The notes: generated by a model from the letters alone, not told the origin. A stretch of 28,163 bases of DNA from Thioalkalivibrio sp. (GCA_003555285.1 PWGH01000105.1:1-28163); one strand, 5' to 3'; positions 18,773-27,485 are shown, counted from the first letter of the stretch. Numbers and translations are program-made.

Positions 18773-19336
18773 ATGCGCGGTCGGTCCTGGGCTCTGCTGG
18801 CGGCCCTTTGGTCTCTGCTGCTGGTCTGGCCGGCGAGCGCCGATGCCATCGAGATCCGCAAGGCCGATCACCTCTGGCAGGACGAACATCGTCTGCTGGT
18901 GCGGCTGCACCTGGACATGGATCTGCCTGAAGTGCTGCTCAAGGCGCTGGCCAATGGCGTTGGGGCGGATTTTCGCACCGAGGTGCGACTGGAGTACCGG
19001 CGCGGACTCCTCGGCGAACGTACCGCGGCCCAGGGACGGCAGCAGGTACGGCTCGAATACTCCGCGCTGAGCCGGCACTATGTGGTGATCGATCAGGGGC
19101 AACAGCGTCTGGAACTCGCGCCGACCCTCGGCGATGCGCTGGAGGTGCTGGCCCGACGCCTGGGCCGCGTGATCATCGAGCTGACACCGGACACGCTGCG
19201 CCCGGATGTGCAGTACAGTCTGGCCACGCGCGTGGTGCTCGATCACGCGGCCCTGCCCCTGCCGCTGCAATGGGATGCCCGCCTGCGCAGCGCCTCGGTG
19301 CAACAACTCGGGTGGTATCGGTGGCCTTTGGAATGA
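18773..19336 (+). CDS. DUF4390 exported protein
   Basis: The protein has 187 residues. A clear Sec signal peptide (about 1-23, cleavage near PASA-DA) precedes a beta-rich domain with repeated strand patterns (LLVRLHLDMDLP, FRTEVRLEYRRG, QVRLEYSALSRHYVVID). It fits the DUF4390 family, found just upstream of NtrY-like kinases in gammaproteobacteria; function is unknown. It starts three bases after rsmB and its stop overlaps the ntrY ATG. An extracytoplasmic partner or ligand-presenting protein for the NtrY sensor is a reasonable guess from context only. Confidence 0.85.
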   Translation: MRGRSWALLAALWSLLLVWPASADAIEIRKADHLWQDEHRLLVRLHLDMDLPEVLLKALANGVGADFRTEVRLEYRRGLLGERTAAQGRQQVRLEYSALSRHYVVIDQGQQRLELAPTLGDALEVLARRLGRVIIELTPDTLRPDVQYSLATRVVLDHAALPLPLQWDARLRSASVQQLGWYRWPLE

Positions 19337-21525
19337 TGCGCTTTCCCTGGGGGTTGCTCGGCATGGGGCTCCTGTTCGTGCTCCTGCTGGCATCGCTGGC
19401 GGTGATGGGCGACGCCGCCCAGAACTCGGCTCGCTTCGAGCAGGTGTTTCTGGGCCTGCTGGTCTTCCACGCGCTGGTGCTGCTGGTGCTGGGTACATTG
19501 ATCATCCATCAGTTCGTGCGCCTGATCGTGCAATTTCGCGGCGGCGTGCCGGGCAGCCGTCTGACCCTGCATCTGGTGATGGGTTTCATGCTGGTCGCGG
19601 TGCTACCGGTGTCGGTGGTGTATTACTTCTCCTTCAAGTTTCTGAACGAAGGGGTGGATTCCTGGTTCGACGTGCGGGTCGATGGGGCCCTCGAAGACGC
19701 GCTGGAGTTGTCGCGCTCCTCGCTGGATCTGCGCGTGCGCCAGCTCGCTCTGGAAACCCAGGAGATCATGCGCCAGTTGCAGGATGTCTCCGAAGCCCTG
19801 GTGCCGCTGGCACTGAACGATGTCCGGGCCCAGATGAACGCGCAGGAGCTCACGCTGGTCGGCGCCAACAACCGGATCATCGCGTCCAGCACGGACAGTC
19901 CGATCCGGCGCCTGCCCTCGCCGCCGGGTTCCGAGATCCTGCTGCGCATGAGTCCGGGGCAGCCTTTCACCCGACTGGAGCCGCAGCACGATGGCACCAT
20001 GGTGATCCGGGTGGTCGCGACGGCAGGCGACCGCCGGCCTGGGGCCGACAGCCGCATTCTGCAGGGGATCTATCCGGTGGACCCGCGCATGACCGCTCTG
20101 GCGGTACGGGTGCAGGATGCCTTCGTCGATTACCGCGAATTCGCCTACCTGCGGGGCCCGATCAAGCAGGGCTTCATTTTCACGATGTCGCTGGCCTTCG
20201 CGATCTCGCTGATGGCGGCGCTGTGGGCCGGGCTGCTGGTGGCGCGGCGCCTGGTGCGGCCGGTGACCGATCTGGCCGAGGGCACGCGGCTGGTGGCCTC
20301 CGGCGACTACAGCATGCGGTTGGCGGTGGGTCGGGACGACGAGCTCGGGTTCTTGGTGCGGTCCTTCAACGCAATGACCCGCACGCTGCAGGAGGCGCGT
20401 CAGGAGGCGGAACGCAACCGGCGGCTGCTCGATGCCGAGCGCGCCTATCTGGAGAGCGTGCTGCAGCACCTGCGTTCCGGCGTGCTGGCGCTCGACGGCA
20501 GCCTCCGGCTGCGCACGGCCAACGCCGCGGCCTGCCAGATCCTGGAATGCGACCTGCGCGGCGGCCACAATCGTCCACTGACCGAGTTCGATCAGGATTG
20601 CCCCCTGGTCACGCAATTCTTCGAGGCCATCGCGGACGTGCTCGAGCGCCGCGAGCCGGAATGGTCCCGGGAGGTGGTGGTGTTCACCCGGACCGGACGC
20701 AAGGTGCTGATGACCCGGGCGGTCTGGTTGCCCAATCTGGGCAACAACCGCGGCCTGCATGCGATCGTGTTCGACGACATGACCGAATTCCTGCGGGCGC
20801 AGCGCGACGCGGCCTGGGGCGAGGTCGCCCGGCGTCTGGCGCACGAGATCAAGAATCCGCTGACGCCGATCCAGCTCTCGGCCGAACGGCTGTCGCGACG
20901 GCTTGGCAAGACCCTGGAGGGGCCGGACCGCGAGATGCTCGATCGCGCGACCCGAACCATCGTGCAGCAGGTCGAGGCGATGAAGATGCTGGTGAACGCC
21001 TTCCGCGATTATGCCGAGGCGCCGCGCCTGGCGCTGGCGCCGCTGGACCTGAACCACCTGGTGCGGGACGTTTGCGAACTCTATGTGGGCGAGAACCAGC
21101 CGGCGCGCCTGGTGCTGGATCTGGGGACCCGAGTACCCGATATTCGGGGCGATGCCGGACGCCTGCGGCAACTGCTGCACAATTTGATCAAGAACGCGAT
21201 GGAGGCGGTGCAGGGCCGCCCCGAGGCCGAGGTCCGGGTGGCCACGCGGGTGCTGCAGGACGGTGCCGGGCAACGGGTGGAACTGCAGGTCGCGGACAAC
21301 GGCCCGGGCATCCGGCCGGAGTTCCTCGAACGCATCTTCGAACCCTACACCACCGACAAGCCCCGCGGCACCGGATTGGGGCTCGCGGTGGCGCAAAAGA
21401 TCGTGGAGGAACATGGCGGGATCATTGAATGCCATAATCAGCCCACAGGTGGCGCCGTCTTCGTGATCCGGATTCCGGTCAGTCACGGTGGCGCCGCCAC
21501 CGCTGCCGGGGAAAAACGCGCATGA
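19333..21525 (+). CDS. ntrY: NtrY-type sensor histidine kinase
   Basis: The 730-residue membrane kinase has three N-terminal hydrophobic segments (about 5-25, 38-66, 78-104). A periplasmic sensor region (about 105-275), a fourth membrane segment (about 278-300) and a HAMP domain ending near 350 follow. Then come a PAS-like domain (about 375-480), HisKA with phospho-acceptor His504 in RLAHEIKNPLTP, and an ATPase domain with N-box NLIKNAMEAV (617-626), ADNGPGI and GTGLGLA. The layout matches NtrY, not soluble NtrB. ATG 19333 was chosen for its four-base overlap with the DUF4390 stop. It overlaps ntrX by four bases, its likely partner. The signal sensed is unknown; no nitrogen genes are nearby. 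Confidence 0.92.
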   Translation: MMRFPWGLLGMGLLFVLLLASLAVMGDAAQNSARFEQVFLGLLVFHALVLLVLGTLIIHQFVRLIVQFRGGVPGSRLTLHLVMGFMLVAVLPVSVVYYFSFKFLNEGVDSWFDVRVDGALEDALELSRSSLDLRVRQLALETQEIMRQLQDVSEALVPLALNDVRAQMNAQELTLVGANNRIIASSTDSPIRRLPSPPGSEILLRMSPGQPFTRLEPQHDGTMVIRVVATAGDRRPGADSRILQGIYPVDPRMTALAVRVQDAFVDYREFAYLRGPIKQGFIFTMSLAFAISLMAALWAGLLVARRLVRPVTDLAEGTRLVASGDYSMRLAVGRDDELGFLVRSFNAMTRTLQEARQEAERNRRLLDAERAYLESVLQHLRSGVLALDGSLRLRTANAAACQILECDLRGGHNRPLTEFDQDCPLVTQFFEAIADVLERREPEWSREVVVFTRTGRKVLMTRAVWLPNLGNNRGLHAIVFDDMTEFLRAQRDAAWGEVARRLAHEIKNPLTPIQLSAERLSRRLGKTLEGPDREMLDRATRTIVQQVEAMKMLVNAFRDYAEAPRLALAPLDLNHLVRDVCELYVGENQPARLVLDLGTRVPDIRGDAGRLRQLLHNLIKNAMEAVQGRPEAEVRVATRVLQDGAGQRVELQVADNGPGIRPEFLERIFEPYTTDKPRGTGLGLAVAQKIVEEHGGIIECHNQPTGGAVFVIRIPVSHGGAATAAGEKRA

Positions 21526-22898
21526 GCGGACCGTACATATTGGTGGTGGACGATGAGCCGGACATCCGCATGTTGCTGCGCGACGTGCTGGAGGACGAAG
21601 GCTACGAGGTGGCGATGGCCGGTTCGGTGGCCGAGGCCAAGACCGCCCGGCGCAGCCGGCGTCCCGACCTGATCCTGCTCGATGTCTGGATGCCGGACGG
21701 CGATGGCATCAGCTTGCTCAAGGAATGGACCGATCAGGACGGACTGCCGTGCCCGGTGGTGATGATGTCTGGCCACGGCAACGTCGAGACCGCCGTGGAC
21801 GCCACCCATCTGGGCGCCTACGACTTCATCGAAAAGCCCCTGTCCATCGACAAACTCACGATCACCCTGAGCAATGCGCTGCAGTCCGAGCGGCTGCAGC
21901 GGGAGAACCAGGGGCTGCGCCGTTTCGGGGCGGCGGTCGCGGAACCGGTCGGCGACAGTGTGGTGATGACTCGCCTGCGCGATCAGGTGCAGCGCATGGC
22001 CCAGCACGACACCTGGGTGCTGATCTCGGGCGAGGCGGGGGTGGGCAAACAGACCTTTGCCCGCTACCTGCACGCGCGCAGTGCCCGCCGCGACAATCCC
22101 TTCATCGTGGTCGCGGTGGGTTCGCTCAGCGGCAACGAATCCATCGCCGAACTCTTCGGGACCGAGCAGGGCGAGCGGGTGCGCTTTGGCCTGTTGGAGC
22201 AGGCGGCCGGCGGCGTGTTGTTCCTCGATGAGGTCGCGGAAATGGACCTGCAGACCCAGGGCCGGCTGCTGCATGCCCTGGACACCCAACGCATCACCCG
22301 GATCGGCGGCGATCAGCCGATCGCAGTGAACGTGCGGGTGGTCGCCGCGACCAAGGCCGATCTGGCGGCGGCGGTGCGCGAGGGGCGCTTTCGCGAGGAT
22401 CTGTACTATCGCTTGAACGTGCTGCCGCTGCAGGTGCCCCCGTTGCGGGAACATGCGGAAGACATCCCGGTCCTGTTGACCTATCACATGGACAACCTGC
22501 ACCAACAGGAGGGGCTGCCGGTCCGGCGCTTCCAGGCGGGGGCCCTCGAGCGTCTGCGCCGCTATCACTGGCCGGGCAATGTGCGCGAGCTGCGCAACTT
22601 CGTGCAGCGCCTGATGATTCTGGGATCGGGGGACGAGGTCACCCGCGAGGAGGTCGAGCGCACGCTGGCCGGCCAGACCGTGCGCGAGGCCGAGATCGGG
22701 GAGGCGAACCTGTTTCCGGACCTGCCGCTGCGCGAGGCACGGGAACAGTTCGAGCGTCAGTACCTGGTCCACCAGCTCGAGCGTAGCGAGGGCAACATGA
22801 CGCGTCTGGCGGAGCGGGTCGGGCTGGAACGCACCCACCTGTACCGCAAGTTCAAGACCCTGGGCATTGATCCGAAGCGGCTGAAGAGCAGCAGCTGA
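21522..22898 (+). CDS. ntrX: NtrX-type response regulator lacking the GAFTGA loop
   Basis: The protein has 458 residues. The receiver domain has Asp10, Asp11, phospho-acceptor Asp54 (LLDVWMPDG), Ser83 and Lys105. The AAA+ domain has Walker A GEAGVGKQT (170-178), Walker B VLFLDE (232-237) and FREDLYYRLNVLPLQVPPLRE. A Fis-type helix-turn-helix lies at about 424-450. Where sigma-54 activators carry GAFTGA the sequence reads GTEQGERVRFG (213-223), so contact with sigma-54 is doubtful. NtrX proteins of alphaproteobacteria also lack GAFTGA, which supports the NtrX call. It is co-expressed with ntrY and trkA follows 10 bases later. Confidence 0.92.
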   Translation: MSGPYILVVDDEPDIRMLLRDVLEDEGYEVAMAGSVAEAKTARRSRRPDLILLDVWMPDGDGISLLKEWTDQDGLPCPVVMMSGHGNVETAVDATHLGAYDFIEKPLSIDKLTITLSNALQSERLQRENQGLRRFGAAVAEPVGDSVVMTRLRDQVQRMAQHDTWVLISGEAGVGKQTFARYLHARSARRDNPFIVVAVGSLSGNESIAELFGTEQGERVRFGLLEQAAGGVLFLDEVAEMDLQTQGRLLHALDTQRITRIGGDQPIAVNVRVVAATKADLAAAVREGRFREDLYYRLNVLPLQVPPLREHAEDIPVLLTYHMDNLHQQEGLPVRRFQAGALERLRRYHWPGNVRELRNFVQRLMILGSGDEVTREEVERTLAGQTVREAEIGEANLFPDLPLREAREQFERQYLVHQLERSEGNMTRLAERVGLERTHLYRKFKTLGIDPKRLKSSS

Positions 22899-22908
22899 AG
22901 GGCAGCGG

Positions 22909-24288
22909 ATGAAGCGGATCGTGATCGTCGGGGCCGGGCAGGTGGGGCAATCGCTGGCGGAGGCACTGAGCGGGGACGGCCACAATGTGACGGTCGTCGA
23001 CACCCGCCGCGATCCGCTGGACGCGATGCAGAGCCATCTCGATATCCGCACCATCCACGGCTTCGGTTGCCATCCCAGCGTACTGGAGGCCGCCGGGGTT
23101 CGGGAGGCCGAGATGCTGATCGCGGTGACCGACTCCGATGAGGTCAACATGCTGGCCTGCCAGATCAGCTCGACCCTGTTCGGGACCGCCAGCAAGATCG
23201 CCCGGGTCCGGGATTACAGTTATCACGCCTACCCCAACCTGTTTGCGCCGGGGGCAGTGCCGGTGGACATGCTGATCTCGCCCGAGGCCATCGTCACCAG
23301 CCAAATCCAACGGTTGATCGAGTATCCGGGTGCCCTGCAGGTGATTGATTTTGCCGACGGGCGGGTCTCTCTGGTGGGAGTCAAGACGCGCTACGGGGGG
23401 CCATTGGTGGACCACGAACTGCGCAACCTGAGTACCGACATGCCGGGCATCCAGGCCCGAATCGTGGCCATCTTCCGGCGCAATCAGTCGATCCGGGCCA
23501 GCGGCCATACCGTGATCGAGGCCGACGACGAGGTCTTCTTCGTGGCGGCGAAGAAGAACATCCGCGCCGTCACCTCGGAATTGCGCAAGCTGGAGAAACC
23601 CTACAAGCGCATCCTGATCGGCGGCGGCGGCAACATCGGCCAGCGCCTGGCCACGGCGCTGGCCGATCGCTACACGGTCACGGTGATCGAGCGCGATCCG
23701 CGGCGTGCCGAGAAGCTGATGCAGGACCTGCCCGAGGGCCCCGAGGTGCTGGTGGGCGATGCCTCCGACGATCGCAGCCTGGAGCGGGCCGGGATCGGCG
23801 AGGCCGATGTCTTCTGCGGGGTGAGCAATGACGATCAGGCCAATATCTTTGCCGGCATGCTCGCCAAGCGCCACGGCGCGCGCAAGGTCATGGCGCTGAT
23901 CAACCGACCGGGCCTGGTGTCGCTGCTGCAGCACGACACCATCGATATCGCGTTGTCGCCGCAGGAGGCCACGATCGGGGTGCTGCTCGCGCGGGTGCGG
24001 GAAGGCGGCACCGCGGCCGTGCACAGCCTGCGTGGTGGCGCCGCCGAGGCGATCGAGGCCATCGTCAGTGGCGACTATCGGACCTGCCGGGTGGTCGATC
24101 GGCGGATCGATCAGGTGGACCTGCCCGAGGGTGCGACCATCGGCGCGATTATTCGCAATCACGAGGTGATCATGCCCCATCACGACACCGTGATCCGGGT
24201 CGGTGATCACGTGATCCTGTTGCTGACCCGGCGCGATAAGCTCAGGGCGGTGCAACGCCTGTTTCAGCCGAGTGCCCGGTTTTTTTAG
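22909..24288 (+). CDS. trkA: Trk potassium transport regulatory subunit TrkA
   Basis: The 459-residue peripheral membrane protein gates the TrkH/TrkG potassium channel by binding NAD(H)/ATP. It is a tandem RCK protein: the first RCK_N Rossmann fold starts with IVGAGQVGQSLAEAL (6-20) and the second with LIGGGGNIGQRLATAL (near 235). Each is followed by an RCK_C domain (about 140-225 and 370-455). GDASDD in the second half is the usual acidic end of strand 4. It begins 10 bases after ntrX and is probably in that operon. trkH, often next door, is absent here. The stop lies in a T-rich stretch. Confidence 0.96.
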   Translation: MKRIVIVGAGQVGQSLAEALSGDGHNVTVVDTRRDPLDAMQSHLDIRTIHGFGCHPSVLEAAGVREAEMLIAVTDSDEVNMLACQISSTLFGTASKIARVRDYSYHAYPNLFAPGAVPVDMLISPEAIVTSQIQRLIEYPGALQVIDFADGRVSLVGVKTRYGGPLVDHELRNLSTDMPGIQARIVAIFRRNQSIRASGHTVIEADDEVFFVAAKKNIRAVTSELRKLEKPYKRILIGGGGNIGQRLATALADRYTVTVIERDPRRAEKLMQDLPEGPEVLVGDASDDRSLERAGIGEADVFCGVSNDDQANIFAGMLAKRHGARKVMALINRPGLVSLLQHDTIDIALSPQEATIGVLLARVREGGTAAVHSLRGGAAEAIEAIVSGDYRTCRVVDRRIDQVDLPEGATIGAIIRNHEVIMPHHDTVIRVGDHVILLLTRRDKLRAVQRLFQPSARFF

Positions 24289-24373
24289 CGGCATCCAGGC
24301 CGTGTCGCCGCTCTGTGCTACCCTCCGGCCACGGTTCGCGCCGGCCCCACAAACCACCCTTGGGAGGACGCTC

Positions 24374-24712
24374 ATGGCTGATACGATTCAGCGCTTCGAG
24401 GCCATGCTCGAGTCCGGCCAGGACTCCCCGATGCTGCGCCTGTCGCTCGGTAATGCCCTGATCCAGGACGGTCAGGTCGAGGCCGCCATTGCCCATCTGG
24501 AGCAGGCGGTGGCGCAGGATCCGCAGTACTCGGCGGCCTGGAAGCTCCTGGCCAAGCAGCTGTTGGCCATCGGTGCGCCGGGGCAGGCCCTGGAGGCCTG
24601 TGAACGGGGGATCGCCGTGGCCCGAGCCAAGGGGGATCTTCAGGCGGCGAAGGAGATGGAGGTCTTCGCCCGGCGCGCCCGCAAGCAATGGGAGCCGCCC
24701 GATCCACTATGA
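24374..24712 (+). CDS. Small TPR-repeat protein
   Basis: The 112-residue soluble helical protein has about two tetratricopeptide repeats: SPMLRLSLGNALIQDGQVEAAIAHLEQAVAQDP carries the Leu/Gly/Ala pattern, followed by YSAAWKLLAKQLLAIGAPGQALEACERGI. The C-terminus is basic. The strong site GGGAGG (24362-24367) six bases upstream fixes ATG 24374; an in-frame start at 24272 would overlap trkA. The 85 bases after trkA contain TACCCT (24318-24323), which could be part of a promoter, but no matching -35 was found. The partner is unknown; it sits directly before the acyltransferase gene. Confidence 0.85.
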   Translation: MADTIQRFEAMLESGQDSPMLRLSLGNALIQDGQVEAAIAHLEQAVAQDPQYSAAWKLLAKQLLAIGAPGQALEACERGIAVARAKGDLQAAKEMEVFARRARKQWEPPDPL

Positions 24713-24751
24713 ATGATCTGGTATGCGTGCCCCCAGTATGAGTGCATTCGG

Positions 24752-25738
24752 ATGAGTTCGATCACTGGCCGATCGGCGGGCTTCGAGGCCTACCGCGCAC
24801 CGCTGAGCCGTGCCCACTTCATGCCCCGCTACTGGGGTACCTGGATCGGCCTGGGCGTGTTGTGGTTGCTGCATCGGTTGCCGCGCGCCGTCGTGCGCGC
24901 CGTGGCTCCCATACTGGCCGTAGTCCTGCGTCGCGGTTCGCCCAAGCGCCGGCACATCGCCCGATTGAACCTCGCCTGGTGCTTTCCCCACCTCACCGCG
25001 GCCGAGCGCGAGCAGATGCTGCGCGAACACTATGCGGCCGCCGCGCAGAGCCTGCTGGATTATGGCCTGCTGTGGTTCGGGTCGCCGCGGATCCATGCCG
25101 CGCGGATTCGGATCGAGGGCGCGCAGCACTATGAACGCCTGCGGGAAGAAGGCGTCCCGGTGATCGTGCTGGCACCGCATTCGGTCGCGCTCGATCACGG
25201 CGGATTGCGCATGAGCCAGCTCTACGACGGGGTCTCCTTTGCCAAGCCGATGCGCAACGCGGTGGTGGAATGGATCAACCACCGTTCCCGAACCCGCTAC
25301 TCCGGGGACATCTACACCCGGGACCAGGGGTTGCGTCCGGCCATCCGCCAGATTCGCAAGGGCCGTTTCTTCTACTACCTGCCGGACGAGGATCTCGGGG
25401 CCGAGGGCGCGGTCTTCGTGGATTTTTTCGGTGTGCCCAAGGCGACGCTGACCGCCCTCGGACGCCTTGCCGGCCTGACCCGCGCGGCCGTACTGCCGAG
25501 CTTCGCCTGCTACGACCCGGCCGAGGATCAATACGTGCTGACGCTCTGGCCGCCGCTCGCCGATCTGCCGAGCGGCGATCCCGCGCTCGACGCGCGCAGC
25601 ATGAACGCGGCGGTCGAACAGGCCGTGCGTACCGCGCCCGCTCAATACCTGTGGACGCTGCGGCTGTTCCGGACGCGTCCTGACGGGGGCCCGAATCCGT
25701 ATCAAACCGCAGCGACGGTGGCGGCCGTAGACGGCTGA
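24752..25738 (+). CDS. LpxL/HtrB-family lipid A acyltransferase
   Basis: The protein has 328 residues. A membrane-anchor segment (about 26-58) starts PRYWGTWIGLGVLWLLHRLP, close to the opening of E. coli LpxL. The catalytic H-x4-D motif is His143 to Asp148 (APHSVALDHGG); E. coli LpxL has Glu in the last position. YLPDEDLGAEGAVFVDFFGVPKATLT and APAQYLWTLRLFRTRPDG complete the family pattern. It transfers a secondary acyl chain to lipid A at the inner membrane; whether it is LpxL, LpxM or LpxP-like cannot be told. The start is uncertain: an ATG at 24713 directly abuts the TPR gene stop, but neither has a strong ribosome-binding site. Confidence 0.88.
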   Translation: MSSITGRSAGFEAYRAPLSRAHFMPRYWGTWIGLGVLWLLHRLPRAVVRAVAPILAVVLRRGSPKRRHIARLNLAWCFPHLTAAEREQMLREHYAAAAQSLLDYGLLWFGSPRIHAARIRIEGAQHYERLREEGVPVIVLAPHSVALDHGGLRMSQLYDGVSFAKPMRNAVVEWINHRSRTRYSGDIYTRDQGLRPAIRQIRKGRFFYYLPDEDLGAEGAVFVDFFGVPKATLTALGRLAGLTRAAVLPSFACYDPAEDQYVLTLWPPLADLPSGDPALDARSMNAAVEQAVRTAPAQYLWTLRLFRTRPDGGPNPYQTAATVAAVDG

Positions 25739-25932
25739 ACGGGGACGATGGGATGCCGACGATCGAATTCGTGGCCGGGTCCGCGACGGCGCCACCGCGT
25801 GGATGAACAGCCACGTTGGCGGGGTATTCGCCAGTGGGGACCGGAACCGGGTACCGTGCGAGGAGATCGCCAACGGGGCCGTCCCCGCCATCACCGCGTG
25901 GCGACCCGGCCCCCCTTGCCCAGGAGCCGACC

Positions 25933-26577
25933 ATGCTGTTTGCCAGCACCCACAAGACGCGCATGCCGGAGCCTTCCGAGGCGCTGCCGGGGCGCGCCGA
26001 ACCGATGCCGGTGCCGGAGCGTCATGCCGTCCTCGGCACGCCGCTGTCCCCGCCGTATCCCGACGGGCTCCAGATCATTCACTTCGGCATGGGCTGTTTC
26101 TGGGGTGCCGAGCGCCTGTTCTGGTTGCTGCCCGGGGTGTACACCACCGCCGTGGGCTATGGCGGTGGCTACACCCCGAACCCGACCTACCGAGAGGTCT
26201 GTTCCGGGCGGACGGGTCACAACGAGATCGTGCGCGTGGTCTTCGATCCGGAGCAGGTCGGGCTTGATGATCTGTTGCGGGTCTTCTGGGAGGGTCATGA
26301 CCCGACCCAGGGCATGCGCCAGGGCAATGATGTGGGCACCCAATACCGGTCCGGGATCTACCTGGTCGACACCGATCACCAGGCGCCGTCCGAGGCCAGC
26401 CGGGAATGCTTTCAGGCTGCCCTGCAAGAGCTGGGCTACGGTCCGGTAACCACCGAGATCGTGCTGCTGGAGGCCTTCTGGTTCGCCGAGGCCGATCCCC
26501 AGCAATACCTGGCCAAGAACCCGGGAGGGTATTGCGGTTTGGGTGGCCTAGCGGTCGGCTATCCCCAGAGGGCCTGA
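25933..26577 (+). CDS. msrA: Peptide methionine-S-sulfoxide reductase MsrA
   Basis: The 214-residue enzyme reduces Met-S-sulfoxide. It closely follows the E. coli MsrA pattern: [12 protein letters not shown], then the catalytic GCFWG with Cys55, [45 protein letters not shown], and [11 protein letters not shown] with the first resolving Cys201. The second recycling cysteine expected in the last residues (GVC-LP in E. coli) is Gly209 here. CAGGAG six bases before the ATG fixes the start. The 194 bases upstream (25739-25932) hold no gene or clear promoter. The 3' end overlaps the convergent amidotransferase gene by 30 bases. Confidence 0.95.
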   Translation: MLFASTHKTRMPEPSEALPGRAEPMPVPERHAVLGTPLSPPYPDGLQIIHFGMGCFWGAERLFWLLPGVYTTAVGYGGGYTPNPTYREVCSGRTGHNEIVRVVFDPEQVGLDDLLRVFWEGHDPTQGMRQGNDVGTQYRSGIYLVDTDHQAPSEASRECFQAALQELGYGPVTTEIVLLEAFWFAEADPQQYLAKNPGGYCGLGGLAVGYPQRA

Positions 26578-27432
26578 TTCAGCCGGTTCCTCCGCCGCCC
26601 GCACCAGGGCCCGGAACAGGCGTTGCTGCACCTGTTTTTGCGGCAGGTATTCGGGGTGCCATTGCACACCGATGCACCAGCCATCGGTGGCCTCGATGGC
26701 CTGGATCACGCCGTTGGCCTCGCAGGCCACCGCTCGCAGGTGCCGTCCCAGGGTGGCTACGGCCTGATCGTGCAACGCGTTCACCCGCAGGGTCTCCCGG
26801 GCGAGGAGTGTAGCCAGGCGCGATTGGGCACTCAGGTTTACCCGCTTCACCGGCAGCAGGCTGCGCGCCTGCGGGGTCTCGATATAGAAGCTGGCGAGAT
26901 CCCGGTTCAAGGTGCCGCCGCGGACCACATTGATCAGTTGCATGCCCCGGCAGATGCCGAGCACCGGGCGGCGGGCCTCCAGGGCCTGGTGGATCAAGGC
27001 CTTTTCCAGGCGATCCCGGTTCTGGTCCAGCGGTCCGGCCGGCGACTGGAACCACCGGCGCAGCAGCCAGAGCAGTGGATAGAAGACATACCCGATCAGG
27101 CGTTGGGACCAGCGGGTCTCGGTCCTTCGGATCTCCTGAGGATCCGGGACCTCGCCCGGGTCCTCACCCGGGCCGTACAGCGTCGGATCGACGTCGGCGC
27201 CACCGCCAATGATCAGGCCATCGAAGCAGCGGTCGTGGCGGGGACGGGCCGGACGGACGCGGAACGGATGGCCGCCGCTGCGCCACACCGCCAGGGCGGT
27301 GAAGAACCAGGCGGGCCAGCCGCCGCGATCGGGCCCGGTCACCGCGATCCGGGGCCGCCGTCCCGATCGGATCGATTCGGTGCGGGTCGATTCGGTTCGG
27401 ATCGATCCAGGTCCGATCGGCCCGGTTTTCAT
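26548..27432 (-). CDS. Class-I glutamine amidotransferase (peptidase C26/PuuD-like)
   Basis: The protein has 294 residues from ATG 27432. The triad is complete: nucleophile Cys161 in [11 protein letters not shown], and His259 with Glu261 in [25 protein letters not shown] is typical of the gamma-glutamyl hydrolase branch. Residues about 113-128 form a hydrophobic insertion ([17 protein letters not shown]) that may touch the membrane. The N-terminus before [10 protein letters not shown] is a run of pentapeptide repeats. The start is ambiguous: GTG 27492, five bases past the amidoligase stop, would add 20 repeat-like residues. It lies right behind an amidoligase-type gene, so it likely hydrolyses or supplies the amide handled there; the substrate is unknown. 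Confidence 0.87.
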   Translation of the reverse strand: MKTGPIGPGSIRTESTRTESIRSGRRPRIAVTGPDRGGWPAWFFTALAVWRSGGHPFRVRPARPRHDRCFDGLIIGGGADVDPTLYGPGEDPGEVPDPQEIRRTETRWSQRLIGYVFYPLLWLLRRWFQSPAGPLDQNRDRLEKALIHQALEARRPVLGICRGMQLINVVRGGTLNRDLASFYIETPQARSLLPVKRVNLSAQSRLATLLARETLRVNALHDQAVATLGRHLRAVACEANGVIQAIEATDGWCIGVQWHPEYLPQKQVQQRLFRALVRAAEEPAESGPLGIADR

Positions 27433-27485
27433 CGGCTCGTTTTTGATCGGCCCGGAATGGCTGGGCCTGGGCTTGGGCGTTTCGG
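27369..27485. repeat. 15-base tandem array at the amidotransferase 5' end
   Basis: Units begin at 27369, 27384, 27399, 27414, 27429, 27444, 27459 and, weakly, 27474, with plus-strand consensus GGATCGRYYCGG plus three variable bases. In the minus-strand protein they encode five-residue repeats such as [15 protein letters not shown] and GPIKN. The array spans both possible start codons. Confidence 0.75.

Noticed and set aside
17369..19498. Long minus-strand open frame (about 709 codons) opposite rsmB, DUF4390 and ntrY
   Set aside because: It is antisense to well-recognised genes with intact catalytic motifs and is a GC-driven shadow frame.
19206..21428. Plus-strand open frame (about 740 codons) overlapping ntrY in another frame
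   Set aside because: The Gly/Ala/Arg-rich translation lacks any domain, while the ntrY frame has complete kinase motifs.
21483..23195. Minus-strand open frame (about 570 codons) opposite ntrX and trkA
   Set aside because: It is antisense to complete, motif-bearing genes, with no start context or homology.
24276..24286. Run of seven T at the trkA 3' end as a terminator
   Set aside because: The T-run is part of the last trkA codons (Phe-Phe-stop) and no GC stem precedes it.
25793..25901. Ten-base repeat CACCGCGTGG (25793-25802 and 25892-25901) before msrA
   Set aside because: It is short, high-GC and widely spaced, with nothing else to support a function.
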